Assembly: GCA_015075175.1 (NCBI GenBank)
Contig: JABTUV010000001.1
Span: 1,012,501-1,076,500, forward strand
Reading direction: 5' to 3'
Origin: a bacterium
Lineage (GTDB): Bacteria > Hinthialibacterota > Hinthialibacteria > H5-UNCL2
DNA: 64,000 bases
The position numbers were made by a program, and so were the translations under genes. Shown one piece after another: positions 19,938-28,049 of this stretch. Each line of letters begins with the position of its first letter. The stretch's first letter is position 1. Below the pieces are notes generated by a model, which made no database searches, was not told the DNA's origin, and worked only from the letters and a program-made list of their open reading frames with translations.

Positions 19938-20144
19938 GTGATTAAGGCGAAAGACTTCGATTGCGTAGAGTTGAAGAATTCCATTCAACAGAGGCTTCGC
20001 GCGGAGCGGGCAGGACTGAGTGACGTCGAGATCGAGGAGGTCAGGCGGCAGAGGCTGGAAACGTCCGACCATCCAGCCGCCGCGTTGTGGCGTAAGCTCG
20101 TTGCGCGTGAGAGAGATTCGACCGTCGCTTCTCGACGCTCTTGA
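19938..20144 (+). CDS. Small partner of PIN toxin (putative antitoxin)
   Basis: A 68-residue charged protein starts at GTG, with AAGGAGGTGG (19922-19930) as a strong ribosome-binding site, 1 bp after the PIN stop. It begins MIKAKDFDCVELKNSIQQ and contains a Glu/Arg-rich helix (AGLSDVEIEEVRRQRLE). Small acidic helical proteins of this sort sit directly next to PIN toxins. No DNA-binding motif is obvious. Antitoxin function is inferred from context. Confidence 0.55.
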   Translation: MIKAKDFDCVELKNSIQQRLRAERAGLSDVEIEEVRRQRLETSDHPAAALWRKLVARERDSTVASRRS

Positions 20145-20185
20145 TCGCGCGGTTGACGCTGGTATATCTTGGGAGATCAGGTGAG

Positions 20186-20389
20186 CGGAGAGAGCTCGCG
20201 CAGAGATACTACCGGGGTCATGATTTACGTAGACGCCCGGGGGCGCAGTTGCGCAGCGTGCTGCGCCGTGAGCGCGGCAGGCGTCTAAAAGATTCGTGGC
20301 CGAGGTAGTAATAGGCCTATAGGACCCAGTGGGCGCACACAGTCTATGAACTCTCCGCGTCCTCCGCGTCTCTGCGCGAGCTCTCTCCG
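20186..20389. repeat. 21-bp perfect inverted repeat spanning about 200 bp
   Basis: CGGAGAGAGCTCGCGCAGAG plus A (20186-20206) is exactly complementary to TCTCTGCGCGAGCTCTCTCC plus G (20369-20389). The right arm belongs to a tract CTCCGCGTCCTCCGCGTCTCTGCG of a low-complexity kind. The enclosed 162 bp hold the 16-bp palindrome at 20251 and no gene. Nothing else is seen in the gap 20145-20498. Confidence 0.75.
20251..20266. repeat. 16-bp dispersed palindrome, copy 1
   Basis: GCGCAGCGTGCTGCGC, preceded by AGTT. Exact or inverted copies occur at 27519-27534, 30506-30521 and 35292-35307, all intergenic. It is REP-like. Confidence 0.75.
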
Positions 20390-20498
20390 CGCCGCCATCG
20401 AACCGTGGCGTAACATCGCCCGATTGTCGTGGTTCACGGATCGGCTGCGCCGGCCGGTCTTATCTCCGTCTTAGATTTTCACAACCTGGAGTATAACG

Positions 20499-21308
20499 AT
20501 GCCCCATGTTTTCCACGTCGTGGTCTGCGGCGGGATCGTGCCCGATCCCCTGCAGTCGCTGGAACCCGTGGCGGGAGCCGCGGGGCCGTCCCTCAAGAAC
20601 GAAATGATGCTGCCCGCGGTGCTTGATCCGTGGGCGGCCCATGCGCTGTATGAGGCGGCGCATCTCGTCAAGGCGCATCCCGGCAGCAGGCTGTGGCTGG
20701 TCTCGCTCGGTCCCAAGGCCAAGCTGCAGCAGGTGATGATGACCGTCGCGCAGAAGGTTCCCTTTGAGCTCATCGCCCTGGACGGTCCGGCGGGCGGCTT
20801 CACCGAAGCGTGCGAAGTCGCCGAGGCGCTGGCGAACGCGATTTTGGGCATCGCAGGGCTGGATCGCGGCAAGTTGCTGCTTTTCGGCGGTTGGGAGTCG
20901 GCGTCTCGCGGCGCGGGCGCCACGCTGGCCATGGTCGGCGAACGTCTGGGCATTCTCGATCAATTCCAGGGTGTGGATCAACTCACCGTCAACGCCGACG
21001 GCTCGCTGACGGTTCTGGAGCGCATCGAGGGCGGCCAGCACCAGGTCTCGACCGCTGCGGGCGCGCCCGCCGTGCTGGGATGGGCGACCGGACACCTGCC
21101 CGAGCCGCCCAATAGTCCCGCCGTCGGGATGCAGAACATGCGCGCCATCATGCCCGCGCTGGGCAAGGCGCAACCCTTCAGGCCCGCGGGCGAGGGGCTG
21201 CGGTTCCTCTCGGTTGAATTGCCCAGGCAACGTCGCGAGACGCGCATCGTGCGCGACCTGAGCGCGGAACAGATCGCCGACGAGCTCGTCGCATGGATCA
21301 AGGGGTGA
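20499..21308 (+). CDS. etfB: Electron transfer flavoprotein beta subunit
   Basis: The 269-residue product matches the ETF beta (FixA) fold, with an early segment VVCGGIVPDP, a central helix-strand region (SRLWLVSLGPKAKLQQVMM) and a late NMRAIMPALGKAQPF segment in the place of the AMP-binding region. With EtfA it forms the soluble heterodimer that accepts electrons from acyl-CoA dehydrogenase and delivers them to ETF-QO, both encoded just upstream. It begins at ATG with GGAG just upstream and is followed after 5 bp by etfA. The sequence is diverged from classical mitochondrial-type EtfB. Confidence 0.87.
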   Translation: MPHVFHVVVCGGIVPDPLQSLEPVAGAAGPSLKNEMMLPAVLDPWAAHALYEAAHLVKAHPGSRLWLVSLGPKAKLQQVMMTVAQKVPFELIALDGPAGGFTEACEVAEALANAILGIAGLDRGKLLLFGGWESASRGAGATLAMVGERLGILDQFQGVDQLTVNADGSLTVLERIEGGQHQVSTAAGAPAVLGWATGHLPEPPNSPAVGMQNMRAIMPALGKAQPFRPAGEGLRFLSVELPRQRRETRIVRDLSAEQIADELVAWIKG

Positions 21309-21313
21309 ACCTG

Positions 21314-22324
21314 ATGGAAAGAATTCTCCTGCTCATTCATCCCGAGGCGGACGGTTCGCTACCCAAGTCGGCGCTTGAGGCGTTGGGCGCGGCGGCGGCT
21401 CTCTCGAAGGAGGCCTCACGCTCGGTCTGGTTGAGCGAACGTGCAACCGGCGGCGGATTTGTGGCGACCTGCGGCGCCCAGCGATTCCTCGGCGTGGTCG
21501 GCGAGCAGTTTGCGCAGGCGCGTTACGCCAGCGACGCCGCCGCGGCGGAGGCGCTCATCAAGACGTCACAGGCGACGGTCGTCCTGGCGCCGGCGACCTC
21601 CCGCTGGAGTCGCGTGCTGGCGGGTGTGGCGCAACGGGTGGGTGGACGCATCGATACGCACGTGACGGCGCTGGAGGCGGAGGAAGGAAGATTGTGCGCC
21701 ACGCGCTGGTACTATCGCCAGCGCATGTTCGCCCGAATCACGCGCGGCCATCGCCCGTGGATGCTCACGCTGGAGCCGGGCATCGCCCCGCCCTGGCAGG
21801 GCGCGGCCGGCAGCGCGCAAGTGGAGAACGTCGCGGTTGCGCTGCCCGATGCCATGCGACGCACGACGGTTTCGGGCGTCCAGGCGCCCGCCGCCGACCA
21901 GCAGACCATCCGCCCGGACGCGGACCTGCTGTTCGTCGCCGGCGCGGGCTGGACCAAGAACCAGAAGGACGGCAAGTCGCACGTCGACGAAGCGGCGAAG
22001 CTGATTCTGGGATTCCTGCGTGCCTCCAAAGCTTCGCTGGGCAGCAGCAAGTCGCTGGTCGATCTTGCCGGCGAAGGACAGGCGGTCTTGCCGTTCATGT
22101 CGCATCTGAATCAAGTGGGGCAGACGGGCGCGACGCCGCGCCATCCCAAGGGCCTGTCAACCTGCTGCCACGGCGAGGAACCGCACGTGGTGGGATGGCG
22201 TTTCATTTCCGAGCGCCGCGCCGTCAACCTCGATCCCAACTGCGGCTGGGCGCAGGGCAAGGCGGACGTGCTCTACGTGGCCGACGCCTTCGAAGTGATG
22301 GCCAAGGTGAACGAACGGCTGTGA
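21314..22324 (+). CDS. etfA: Electron transfer flavoprotein alpha subunit
   Basis: The 336-residue product is an EtfA/FixB homologue. Its C-terminal FAD-binding domain is recognisable from LLFVAGAGWTKN, GQTGATPRHPKG and ADVLYVADAFEVMAKV. The usual GISGAIQH stretch is replaced by STCCHGEEPHVVGWR, an unusual version of the flavin-binding loop. The ATG at 21314 was preferred over an upstream in-frame start because it leaves a 5-bp gap from etfB. It is last in the cluster and is followed by two hairpins. Confidence 0.85.
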   Translation: MERILLLIHPEADGSLPKSALEALGAAAALSKEASRSVWLSERATGGGFVATCGAQRFLGVVGEQFAQARYASDAAAAEALIKTSQATVVLAPATSRWSRVLAGVAQRVGGRIDTHVTALEAEEGRLCATRWYYRQRMFARITRGHRPWMLTLEPGIAPPWQGAAGSAQVENVAVALPDAMRRTTVSGVQAPAADQQTIRPDADLLFVAGAGWTKNQKDGKSHVDEAAKLILGFLRASKASLGSSKSLVDLAGEGQAVLPFMSHLNQVGQTGATPRHPKGLSTCCHGEEPHVVGWRFISERRAVNLDPNCGWAQGKADVLYVADAFEVMAKVNERL

Positions 22325-22337
22325 TATCCACGGGTAC

Positions 22338-22361
22338 CACCCTTTAGTACTCTAAAGGGTG
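22338..22361 (+). terminator. Hairpin after etfA
   Basis: CACCCTTTAG-TACT-CTAAAGGGTG, a perfect 10-bp stem with a 4-nt loop, lies 13 bp after the etfA stop. There is no long T tract, so terminator function is probable, not certain. Confidence 0.6.
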
Positions 22362-22405
22362 CTTCCCGCGAGCGACCAGCCGAACGGCGATACTCGCCTT
22401 CACGT

Positions 22406-22431
22406 CCACCCTTTTGAGTACAAAAGAGTGG
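22406..22431 (-). terminator. Hairpin between convergent etfA and glycosidase genes
   Basis: CCACCCTTTTG-AGTA-CAAAAGAGTGG forms an 11-bp stem with one mismatch, 12 bp from the stop of the minus-strand glycosidase-like gene. It resembles the neighbouring hairpin at 22338. Confidence 0.55.
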
Positions 22432-22442
22432 CAACCGCGTTT

Positions 22443-24692
22443 TCACTGCGGCGTCAGCGGTAGGCTTCCCCGTCCGTTCGTTAAAGTCACGACTTGGCGC
22501 GTTCCGTTGCTGTAGACGATCGACAGGCTCTTGCGGGCGTAGCGATCCGTGATCTCGACTTGGTCGCCGGCCACGCTCACGTTGCAGCCGTCGATGCCGA
22601 ACGCCACTTTGCGCTCGACATCGACAAACACGTCGCCATACACGTCCTGAATCTTGCCCGCGCTGGCCAGCGCCGCGCCGTTGCCCCAGGTGAAGATGGT
22701 GAAGACGCCGATGGGCTGGCCGCCCGGCCCGCCGTGATAGATGTTCTCCATCATGAATCCGTAGCTCTCCGGCCCGAAGAAAGTATGCCGTCTCTCATAG
22801 TTCTTCTTCACCACTTCGTTCTCCGGGCAGTAGAGCATGGCGAACGAGCTGCGCAGCGCGGCGACGCCGCGCTCGAAGTACTCGGACAGTCCCGTCTCCC
22901 GGTAATACTCGAGAAAGAGCGGCGCGAACAGGCTCTGGCGCGCGTCGTTCCACTCGCCGTCCAGGTTCATCACGCCGAAGCCGCCGTGCGTCTTGGCGGG
23001 AATGTAGGCCGGCTCCCAGACCTGTTGATAGAGCGACAGCTCATCCAGGCAGCGCCGTCCCAGCTCGAGATAGCGTTTCTCGCCGAGCGCGCGATAGCCG
23101 GCCAGCATCGCCTCCGCGCACCAGAAGGGCGAGAACGTATTCTGCTTGTACAGCCCATTGCGTTCCACCTTCTGCCCCGGCGTGCCCCAGCGGCTGCACG
23201 AGAAGTAGGTCTCGAAGTCCTCCCAGCGCGCCTGGGCGATGGGACCGTGTTCAAGATACTCCAATGCCTTCTTGGCGGAGTCCGTCCATTGTGCGGCGCG
23301 GGCATCGTTGGTCAGCCGCTGCGCCAGCTCGAGAAGAAAGGCCGCGCTCATGGCGCTCTCAGGGCCTTCCGCCAACGTCGCCGGCACGCTTCCGTCCGGT
23401 TCCACCCAGCCGGGATACGCGCCCGACGGGCGCTGCAGGCGCAGCAGCCGGTCCGCGAACGTGGTCACGTAAGGGATGATTTCGTCGTTCTTCTTCAGAT
23501 CGTTCCACTCCAGCAAGAGCCGCGCCGTAAAGGCGGCGTCCACGATATGGCAGGCCTGTTCGGAGACGCCGCGGGGACGCCGGTTGGAATTCGTCCACCA
23601 GCCGCGATCCCAGTCGGCGGTGTCCTTGTACAACTGGTAGGACCCTCGTCCCGTGGTGAACACGGCGGGGAAGAGGCCGTCCGTTTGGGGCGCGGACAGG
23701 GCGAACTCGGTCATCAGGCGGGCGCGTTCCTCCAGCTCCTTATTGTCAGTCAGACGGGCGTAACGCAGGATGCCGTTGGCGCAGCGTTGCGTCGAAAACC
23801 AGGTCTGGTTCCAGACGGCGCGCGGCTCGCGCCACTTGCGCTGATCCATGGGGACGGAGGGATGCTGCGCCACGTCCACGATGAAAACGGGCGCGCCGCA
23901 CTTGCGCCCATTGACCTCGAAGCTTTGCCACACCGTGTCGCCCCAGCCGTCCGGCTCGGGGGTGAAGGTCCAGCGCGTGATGTACTCGCAGTACTTCTTC
24001 AGCGGAGCCAACTGCGCGCCGCCCTGCTCGTGAAGGGCATGGCCCCAGCGCCGCCACAGTTCGCGCGCCGCCAGTCCGAAGGGATTCTCGACGTCTTCTT
24101 TCGCCTGGCTTGTGACCACGTGCACGCGCAGGCGCACGGCCTGGCCTGCATAGTCGAGTTGTCGCGGCCGGTAGGTGACGTGAATATCGCCGGTGCGATA
24201 GTCACCCGCCGCCAGGGTGATGGCGCAGCGGGCGTGGTCGTAATCCAGCCAGGCACGCAGGCCCGCCTTCTGCAGGGCGTCCAGATCGTCGATGTCGAGT
24301 ACGAGAACCAGCACCTGTCGGTCGTCGGCGAACAGCAGCGCCGGCGAGCGAAAAGCGTGATCGCCCGCCACGTAGCCCGGCTCGGGGCAGAGGTGCGGAA
24401 TCCAGAGGCGGCGGGCGTCGCGGATATTGTGAGTGAGAACCGTCTGCGCGCCCAGGCCACGCCCCTCCGGCGGCAACTGCGCCGCCAGCGTGAGCGCGTC
24501 GGCGTCAAAACCGGCGCTGAAGGGGACGGCGTCGGCCGCCTCCGGCGATACCGACAAGAGCGGCGCCTCCCCCAGCCGGAGCACGCCCACGGTCGAAGAT
24601 GAGGGCTTCCAGTCGAGCATGGCGGACCTCCCAGGTTGCGGCCAGAGTAGCGCGGCGATGGAGATGAGGGCGAGGGGCAGGATGCGCGGCAT
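22443..24692 (-). CDS. Secreted six-hairpin glycosidase-like protein, family not identified
   Basis: The 749-residue product has a signal peptide (hydrophobic residues 4-18, then Pro-Gly and an Ala cleavage region near 24) and a large soluble body. The middle region contains regularly spaced aromatic helices, such as GLFPAVFTTGRGSYQ, HIVDAAFTARLLLEW, YPGWVEPDGSVPATL and TFSPFWCAEAMLAGYRAL. This fits an (alpha/alpha)6 barrel as in many polysaccharide-degrading enzymes. The C-terminus is a beta-rich module. I cannot assign a catalytic family or substrate. The start ATG has GGGAGG upstream and lies 15 bp after gmhA, so the two are co-transcribed. Confidence 0.65.
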   Translation of the reverse strand: MPRILPLALISIAALLWPQPGRSAMLDWKPSSSTVGVLRLGEAPLLSVSPEAADAVPFSAGFDADALTLAAQLPPEGRGLGAQTVLTHNIRDARRLWIPHLCPEPGYVAGDHAFRSPALLFADDRQVLVLVLDIDDLDALQKAGLRAWLDYDHARCAITLAAGDYRTGDIHVTYRPRQLDYAGQAVRLRVHVVTSQAKEDVENPFGLAARELWRRWGHALHEQGGAQLAPLKKYCEYITRWTFTPEPDGWGDTVWQSFEVNGRKCGAPVFIVDVAQHPSVPMDQRKWREPRAVWNQTWFSTQRCANGILRYARLTDNKELEERARLMTEFALSAPQTDGLFPAVFTTGRGSYQLYKDTADWDRGWWTNSNRRPRGVSEQACHIVDAAFTARLLLEWNDLKKNDEIIPYVTTFADRLLRLQRPSGAYPGWVEPDGSVPATLAEGPESAMSAAFLLELAQRLTNDARAAQWTDSAKKALEYLEHGPIAQARWEDFETYFSCSRWGTPGQKVERNGLYKQNTFSPFWCAEAMLAGYRALGEKRYLELGRRCLDELSLYQQVWEPAYIPAKTHGGFGVMNLDGEWNDARQSLFAPLFLEYYRETGLSEYFERGVAALRSSFAMLYCPENEVVKKNYERRHTFFGPESYGFMMENIYHGGPGGQPIGVFTIFTWGNGAALASAGKIQDVYGDVFVDVERKVAFGIDGCNVSVAGDQVEITDRYARKSLSIVYSNGTRQVVTLTNGRGSLPLTPQ

Positions 24693-24707
24693 GGGTACCT
24701 CCCAGGT

Positions 24708-25311
24708 TTATTCTGTCGTCCGGTTCTGCGCCTCGCAAACGAAGTGCGCCTCGATGCGTTCGCAGAGTGAATGCAAAATAGCCATGTGAACTTCCTGGAC
24801 GCGCTGCGTATGGCGCGACGGGACGGCGATGACGATGTCGGCGGCCGGCTGCGACGGATCGGCGCCGGTGAGGAGAATGGTCGGCAGGCCGGCCTGGCGC
24901 GCCGTCTCCAACGCCGCCAGCACGTTGCGGGAGCGGCCGCTGGTTGTAATCGCGAGGAGCACGTCGCCGGGCGCTCCCAGGGCCTCGACCTGGCGGGCGA
25001 AGACGCGCTCGAAGCCGTAGTCGTTGGAAAGCGCGGTCAGGTTGGAGGGGTCGGAGGCGAGCGAGAGGGCGGGCAGGGCGCGGCGATCGCGGCTCATCCG
25101 TCCCACCAGCTCGGCGACGAAGTGCTGGGCGTCGGCGGCGCTGCCGCCGTTGCCGCAGGCCAATACTTGCCGCCCGCCGACAGGCGCGAAATGAGCAGGT
25201 CTGCCGCGCGCCCCGCCGGTTCCTCCAGCACGGCCGACGCCGTCGCCAACTGCGCCAGCTCGGAGCGCCTGCGCCAGCGCCCGCCGGCGCGTGGTGCGGT
25301 CTCTCCGTCAT
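24708..25311 (-). CDS. gmhA: Phosphoheptose isomerase-like SIS-domain protein, frameshifted N-terminus
   Basis: About 200 residues. The C-terminal 150 are intact: ACGNGGSAADAQHFVAELVGR, then LTALSNDYGFERVFARQ and LLAITTSGRSRNVLAALETA, the sugar-isomerase fold and motifs of GmhA (sedoheptulose 7-phosphate isomerase). This is the first step of ADP-heptose synthesis for lipopolysaccharide. The N-terminal helix segments (AELAQLATASAVLEEP, LLISRLSAGGK) lie in other frames between 25160 and 25311, needing two or three indels. The start is placed at the ATG giving MTERPHH. It implies a Gram-negative envelope. Another SIS sugar-phosphate isomerase is possible. Confidence 0.75.
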
Positions 25312-25408
25312 CGACTTCCTCGGCATGGTTCGGGGATGCTATCGTATCCCCGCCGGGAAAAAAACCGAAACGGACGGTCGGCGTGCATCAACGCCCCTCG
25401 ATTCTCAA

Positions 25409-25505
25409 CCCTCTCCCCGAGGGAGAGGGGACCGGATCTCCCGAGGGAGAGGGGACCTACCTCTCCCGCAAGGGAGAGGAGACTTCGCCTCCCTGAGGGA
25501 GAGGT
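25409..25505. repeat. Four tandem CTCTCCC-GGGAGAG hairpins
   Basis: Four short palindromic units of the type CTCTCCCxxxGGGAGAGG lie at about 25409-25430, 25436-25454, 25460-25479 and 25488-25505. The stretch 25312-25599 holds no other recognisable feature. Confidence 0.75.
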
Positions 25506-25599
25506 CGCCTCCAGGGGGCGAGGGGAACGCGCGCGGGCGCCTTTACACGCCAACGGCGGCGCGCTACAGGTAGATCACGTTGTCTCTCTCGAGGCCGCC

Positions 25600-27516
25600 A
25601 TGCTATGCCCTCTGGCTGACTACCACTCTCGTGTCGATTCTCGCCGTCGAGGACCCGCCTTCATCGACCGCGACACTACCGTGTTCCAGACTTCCAGCCA
25701 CAACAAGCGCGGCGTCAACGCCGACGGCGGCTGGTACCTGTACGGCATCCCCGAGGCAGGCGCCACGCGCGCGGTCGCCTTCGACGAGGTCGGTCCGGGA
25801 CGCATCGTCAACCTCTGGGGACTGGGGAGTCACGACCTGCGCGTGGAACTGGACGGGCAAGTCGTCCTCCAAGCGCCGCAGGATGACCTCTTCGCCGGCT
25901 GGGTCCCCGGATTCCCGTAGCCGCTGGTCTTTTCCGGCCTCGTGGCGACCGGTCCCTGGGACTGTCGCACCCATTGGTCGTTCGTCCCCATGGGGTTCCG
26001 GCAGCGGTGCACTATTTCCACCTCGCATCCCAGACCGTTCGACCACGTGATCGCCGAACGGTTTCGCGACTCCTCGCGCGCGCAGCCGTGGCGGGCGGAC
26101 CAACCGCTGGAGCGGTTGATCGGCTATTTCAACCAGCGCGGACAGGATCCGAAAGGGTGGAAGGACATGCGCGAGGCGGAAGGACGGATCACTTTGGCGG
26201 CAGGGCAGGGGAGCGAGTTCTTCGCGCGGCGCGGGCGCGGCGCTCTCGGCGTCCTGTGCCTGCGACTCTCGCCGCGCGACCCCCAGACCCTGCGGCAACT
26301 GCGACTACAAGCCTACTGGGACGGCGAGCGCCACCCCGGCATCGACGCGCCCATCGGCCACTTCTTCGCCGCCGGCGCGCGCTGGCAGGACATCCCCGCA
26401 CTGCTCGTCGGCGTGGAGGGCGAGTGGGGCTACTGCTATTTCCCCATGCCCTATTGGCGCGAGGCGAGCTTGTGGCTGGTCAACAGTTCCACCGGCCCGG
26501 TGCAATGCGACTGGCAGATTGCTTGGCGTTCGCGGCCTTACCCGCGCGAACATGCGGGCCATTTTCGGGCGTGGTTCCATCGGGAAGAGCCGACCACACT
26601 GGGCCGCGACTATCTCTTTCTCCACACGGTGGGTCGCGGACAGATGGTCGGCGTGGTGCAAACCATGCTGGGCGGCCATTGGTGCGAGGGGGACGAGCGC
26701 TTCTACATCGACGGCGGCCGCTCGCCCGCCTTTTACGGTACGGGGACGGAGGATTACTACCTGGCCGCGTGCTGGCCCAACCGCGACTTTCATTCGCCCT
26801 TTCACGGCACGGTGGGCGACATTGTGGCGGAGGCGTCGGCGGCGGGCGCGGGGCCGCGCGGCTTCTACAACTTCCGCGCGTGCTACTATCGCTTCCACCT
26901 GGATGCGCCGATCCGTTATGAATCCGAGCTCCACGCCGCCATTGAGCACGGTGGGACCAACGACACGCGCTCCAGCTACACCAGCCTCGTTTATTACTAT
27001 CAGCAGGACCGACGGGGGCTGATCCAGAGCGACGCCTTGTCCATGGGCTCGGCGACCAAGGAATCGGCGCACGAGTTGTCGGCGCCGGCGGCTACGCACT
27101 ATCCGCTGACGCAGTACTTCGAGGGCGACGATGACGACGTGCCGGTCGCTTTCACGGTACTTTCGACCTTGGCGCCGGTGCGATGCCGGCTCGATATCGA
27201 CCCGCGCAACCTGGGCGTGCGGCTGCGGCGTGTTTTCGACCAGAAAGAGGCGCGCCAGTGGGCGGAAGTATGGATCGACGGCGAGAAGGCGGGAGACTGG
27301 TATGACGCGGACGGCAATCCGTACAAGCGCTGGGCGGAGAGCGACTTTGAGCTTCCGCCGCGGCTGACCAAGGGCCGACGGCGACTGCACGTGGAGTTCC
27401 GGCCCCGGACCGGCCATCCGGCGTGGACGCTGGCCGAACTGGCGGCTTACAGCCACGTGGAGGACGGTCCATCGACCGCGGCGCTGCGCCCGACATTGAC
27501 GCCCCACGAGCCGTAG
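25600..27516 (+). CDS. GH172 (DUF2961) glycoside hydrolase with in-frame amber codon
   Basis: About 638 codons. The family core is clear: DEVGPGRIVNLWGLG near the N-terminus, then DGGRSPAFYGTGTEDYYLAACWPN and SPFHGTVGD, typical of DUF2961, now GH172, which acts on arabinofuranosyl or fructofuranosyl linkages. A C-terminal beta module follows. At 25918-25920 a TAG interrupts the frame between WVPGFP and PLVFSGLVATG. The reading frame is the same before and after, and a Tyr would be expected there, so this is a single-base nonsense change or a base-call error. No signal peptide is seen; the true start may be further upstream in disturbed sequence. Confidence 0.8.
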
Positions 27517-27518
27517 TT

Positions 27519-27534
27519 GCGCAGCGTGCTGCGC
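27519..27534. repeat. 16-bp dispersed palindrome, copy 2
   Basis: GCGCAGCGTGCTGCGC preceded by GTAGTT, immediately after the GH172 stop codon and pointing towards the convergent ferredoxin gene. It may act as a bidirectional terminator. Confidence 0.7.
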
Positions 27535-27547
27535 GACGCGGCAGGAC

Positions 27548-27976
27548 CTATGGAACTTCTCCGTCGGGCAGCAGGCGGTTCTTGGCGAAGCAGTGCTCTT
27601 CGACGATCCTGCCGCCGATCACGTGCTCGGTCAGGATGCGCTCGCACACTTCGGGCGTCACGCCCCAGTACCACGCGCCCTCGGGATAGACCACGCAGAT
27701 GGGACCGTCCGTGCAGATGCGAAAGCAATTGACCTTGGTGCGATAGATGGTCGCCTCGGCCAGGTTGGGGCAGAGCTCCTTGACGCGCTTTTTCAGATAC
27801 TCCCAAGTCTCCAGCCCCTGTTCGGAAGTGCAGCAGTTGGGGCCGGTACAAAGAAAGACGTGGCGCCGGGCGTGGGTGATGCCGAAAGCGTCCACGATGC
27901 GGGCGAGCCGCAGCGGGCGGGGGACGTCCCTGCCGGCGCCGATGGCCGCGCGTTGGTGTTCCTTTTTTTCGTTCAT
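27548..27976 (-). CDS. Thioredoxin-like 2Fe-2S ferredoxin
   Basis: The 142-residue product has the thioredoxin-like [2Fe-2S] pattern: HVFLCTGPNCCTSEQG, then KVNCFRICTDGPICVVYPEGAWYWGV, then the family ending with a late Glu/His-rich helix. These four-Cys ferredoxins act as soluble electron carriers, related to the NuoE fold. The ATG at 27976 was chosen since sequence upstream in the frame is repeat-derived. The C-terminal extension contains one further Cys (EEHCFAKNR). Confidence 0.85.
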   Translation of the reverse strand: MNEKKEHQRAAIGAGRDVPRPLRLARIVDAFGITHARRHVFLCTGPNCCTSEQGLETWEYLKKRVKELCPNLAEATIYRTKVNCFRICTDGPICVVYPEGAWYWGVTPEVCERILTEHVIGGRIVEEHCFAKNRLLPDGEVP

Positions 27977-28049
27977 GCGAGCAGCATAGCACGAAATGAG
28001 TACCCATGTGGAGTGCGCCAGCTTGCTGGCGCGTCCCACAACTCCTCCC

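Noticed and set aside
22494-24602. 702-residue plus-strand frame opposite the secreted glycosidase-like gene
   Set aside because: Antisense shadow; Arg/His/Val-rich with no domain, whereas the minus frame has a signal peptide and ribosome-binding site.
25580-26050. 156-residue frame with a hydrophobic start overlapping the GH172 gene
   Set aside because: Ser/Arg/Pro-rich reading of GH172 codons; only the first few residues look like a signal peptide.
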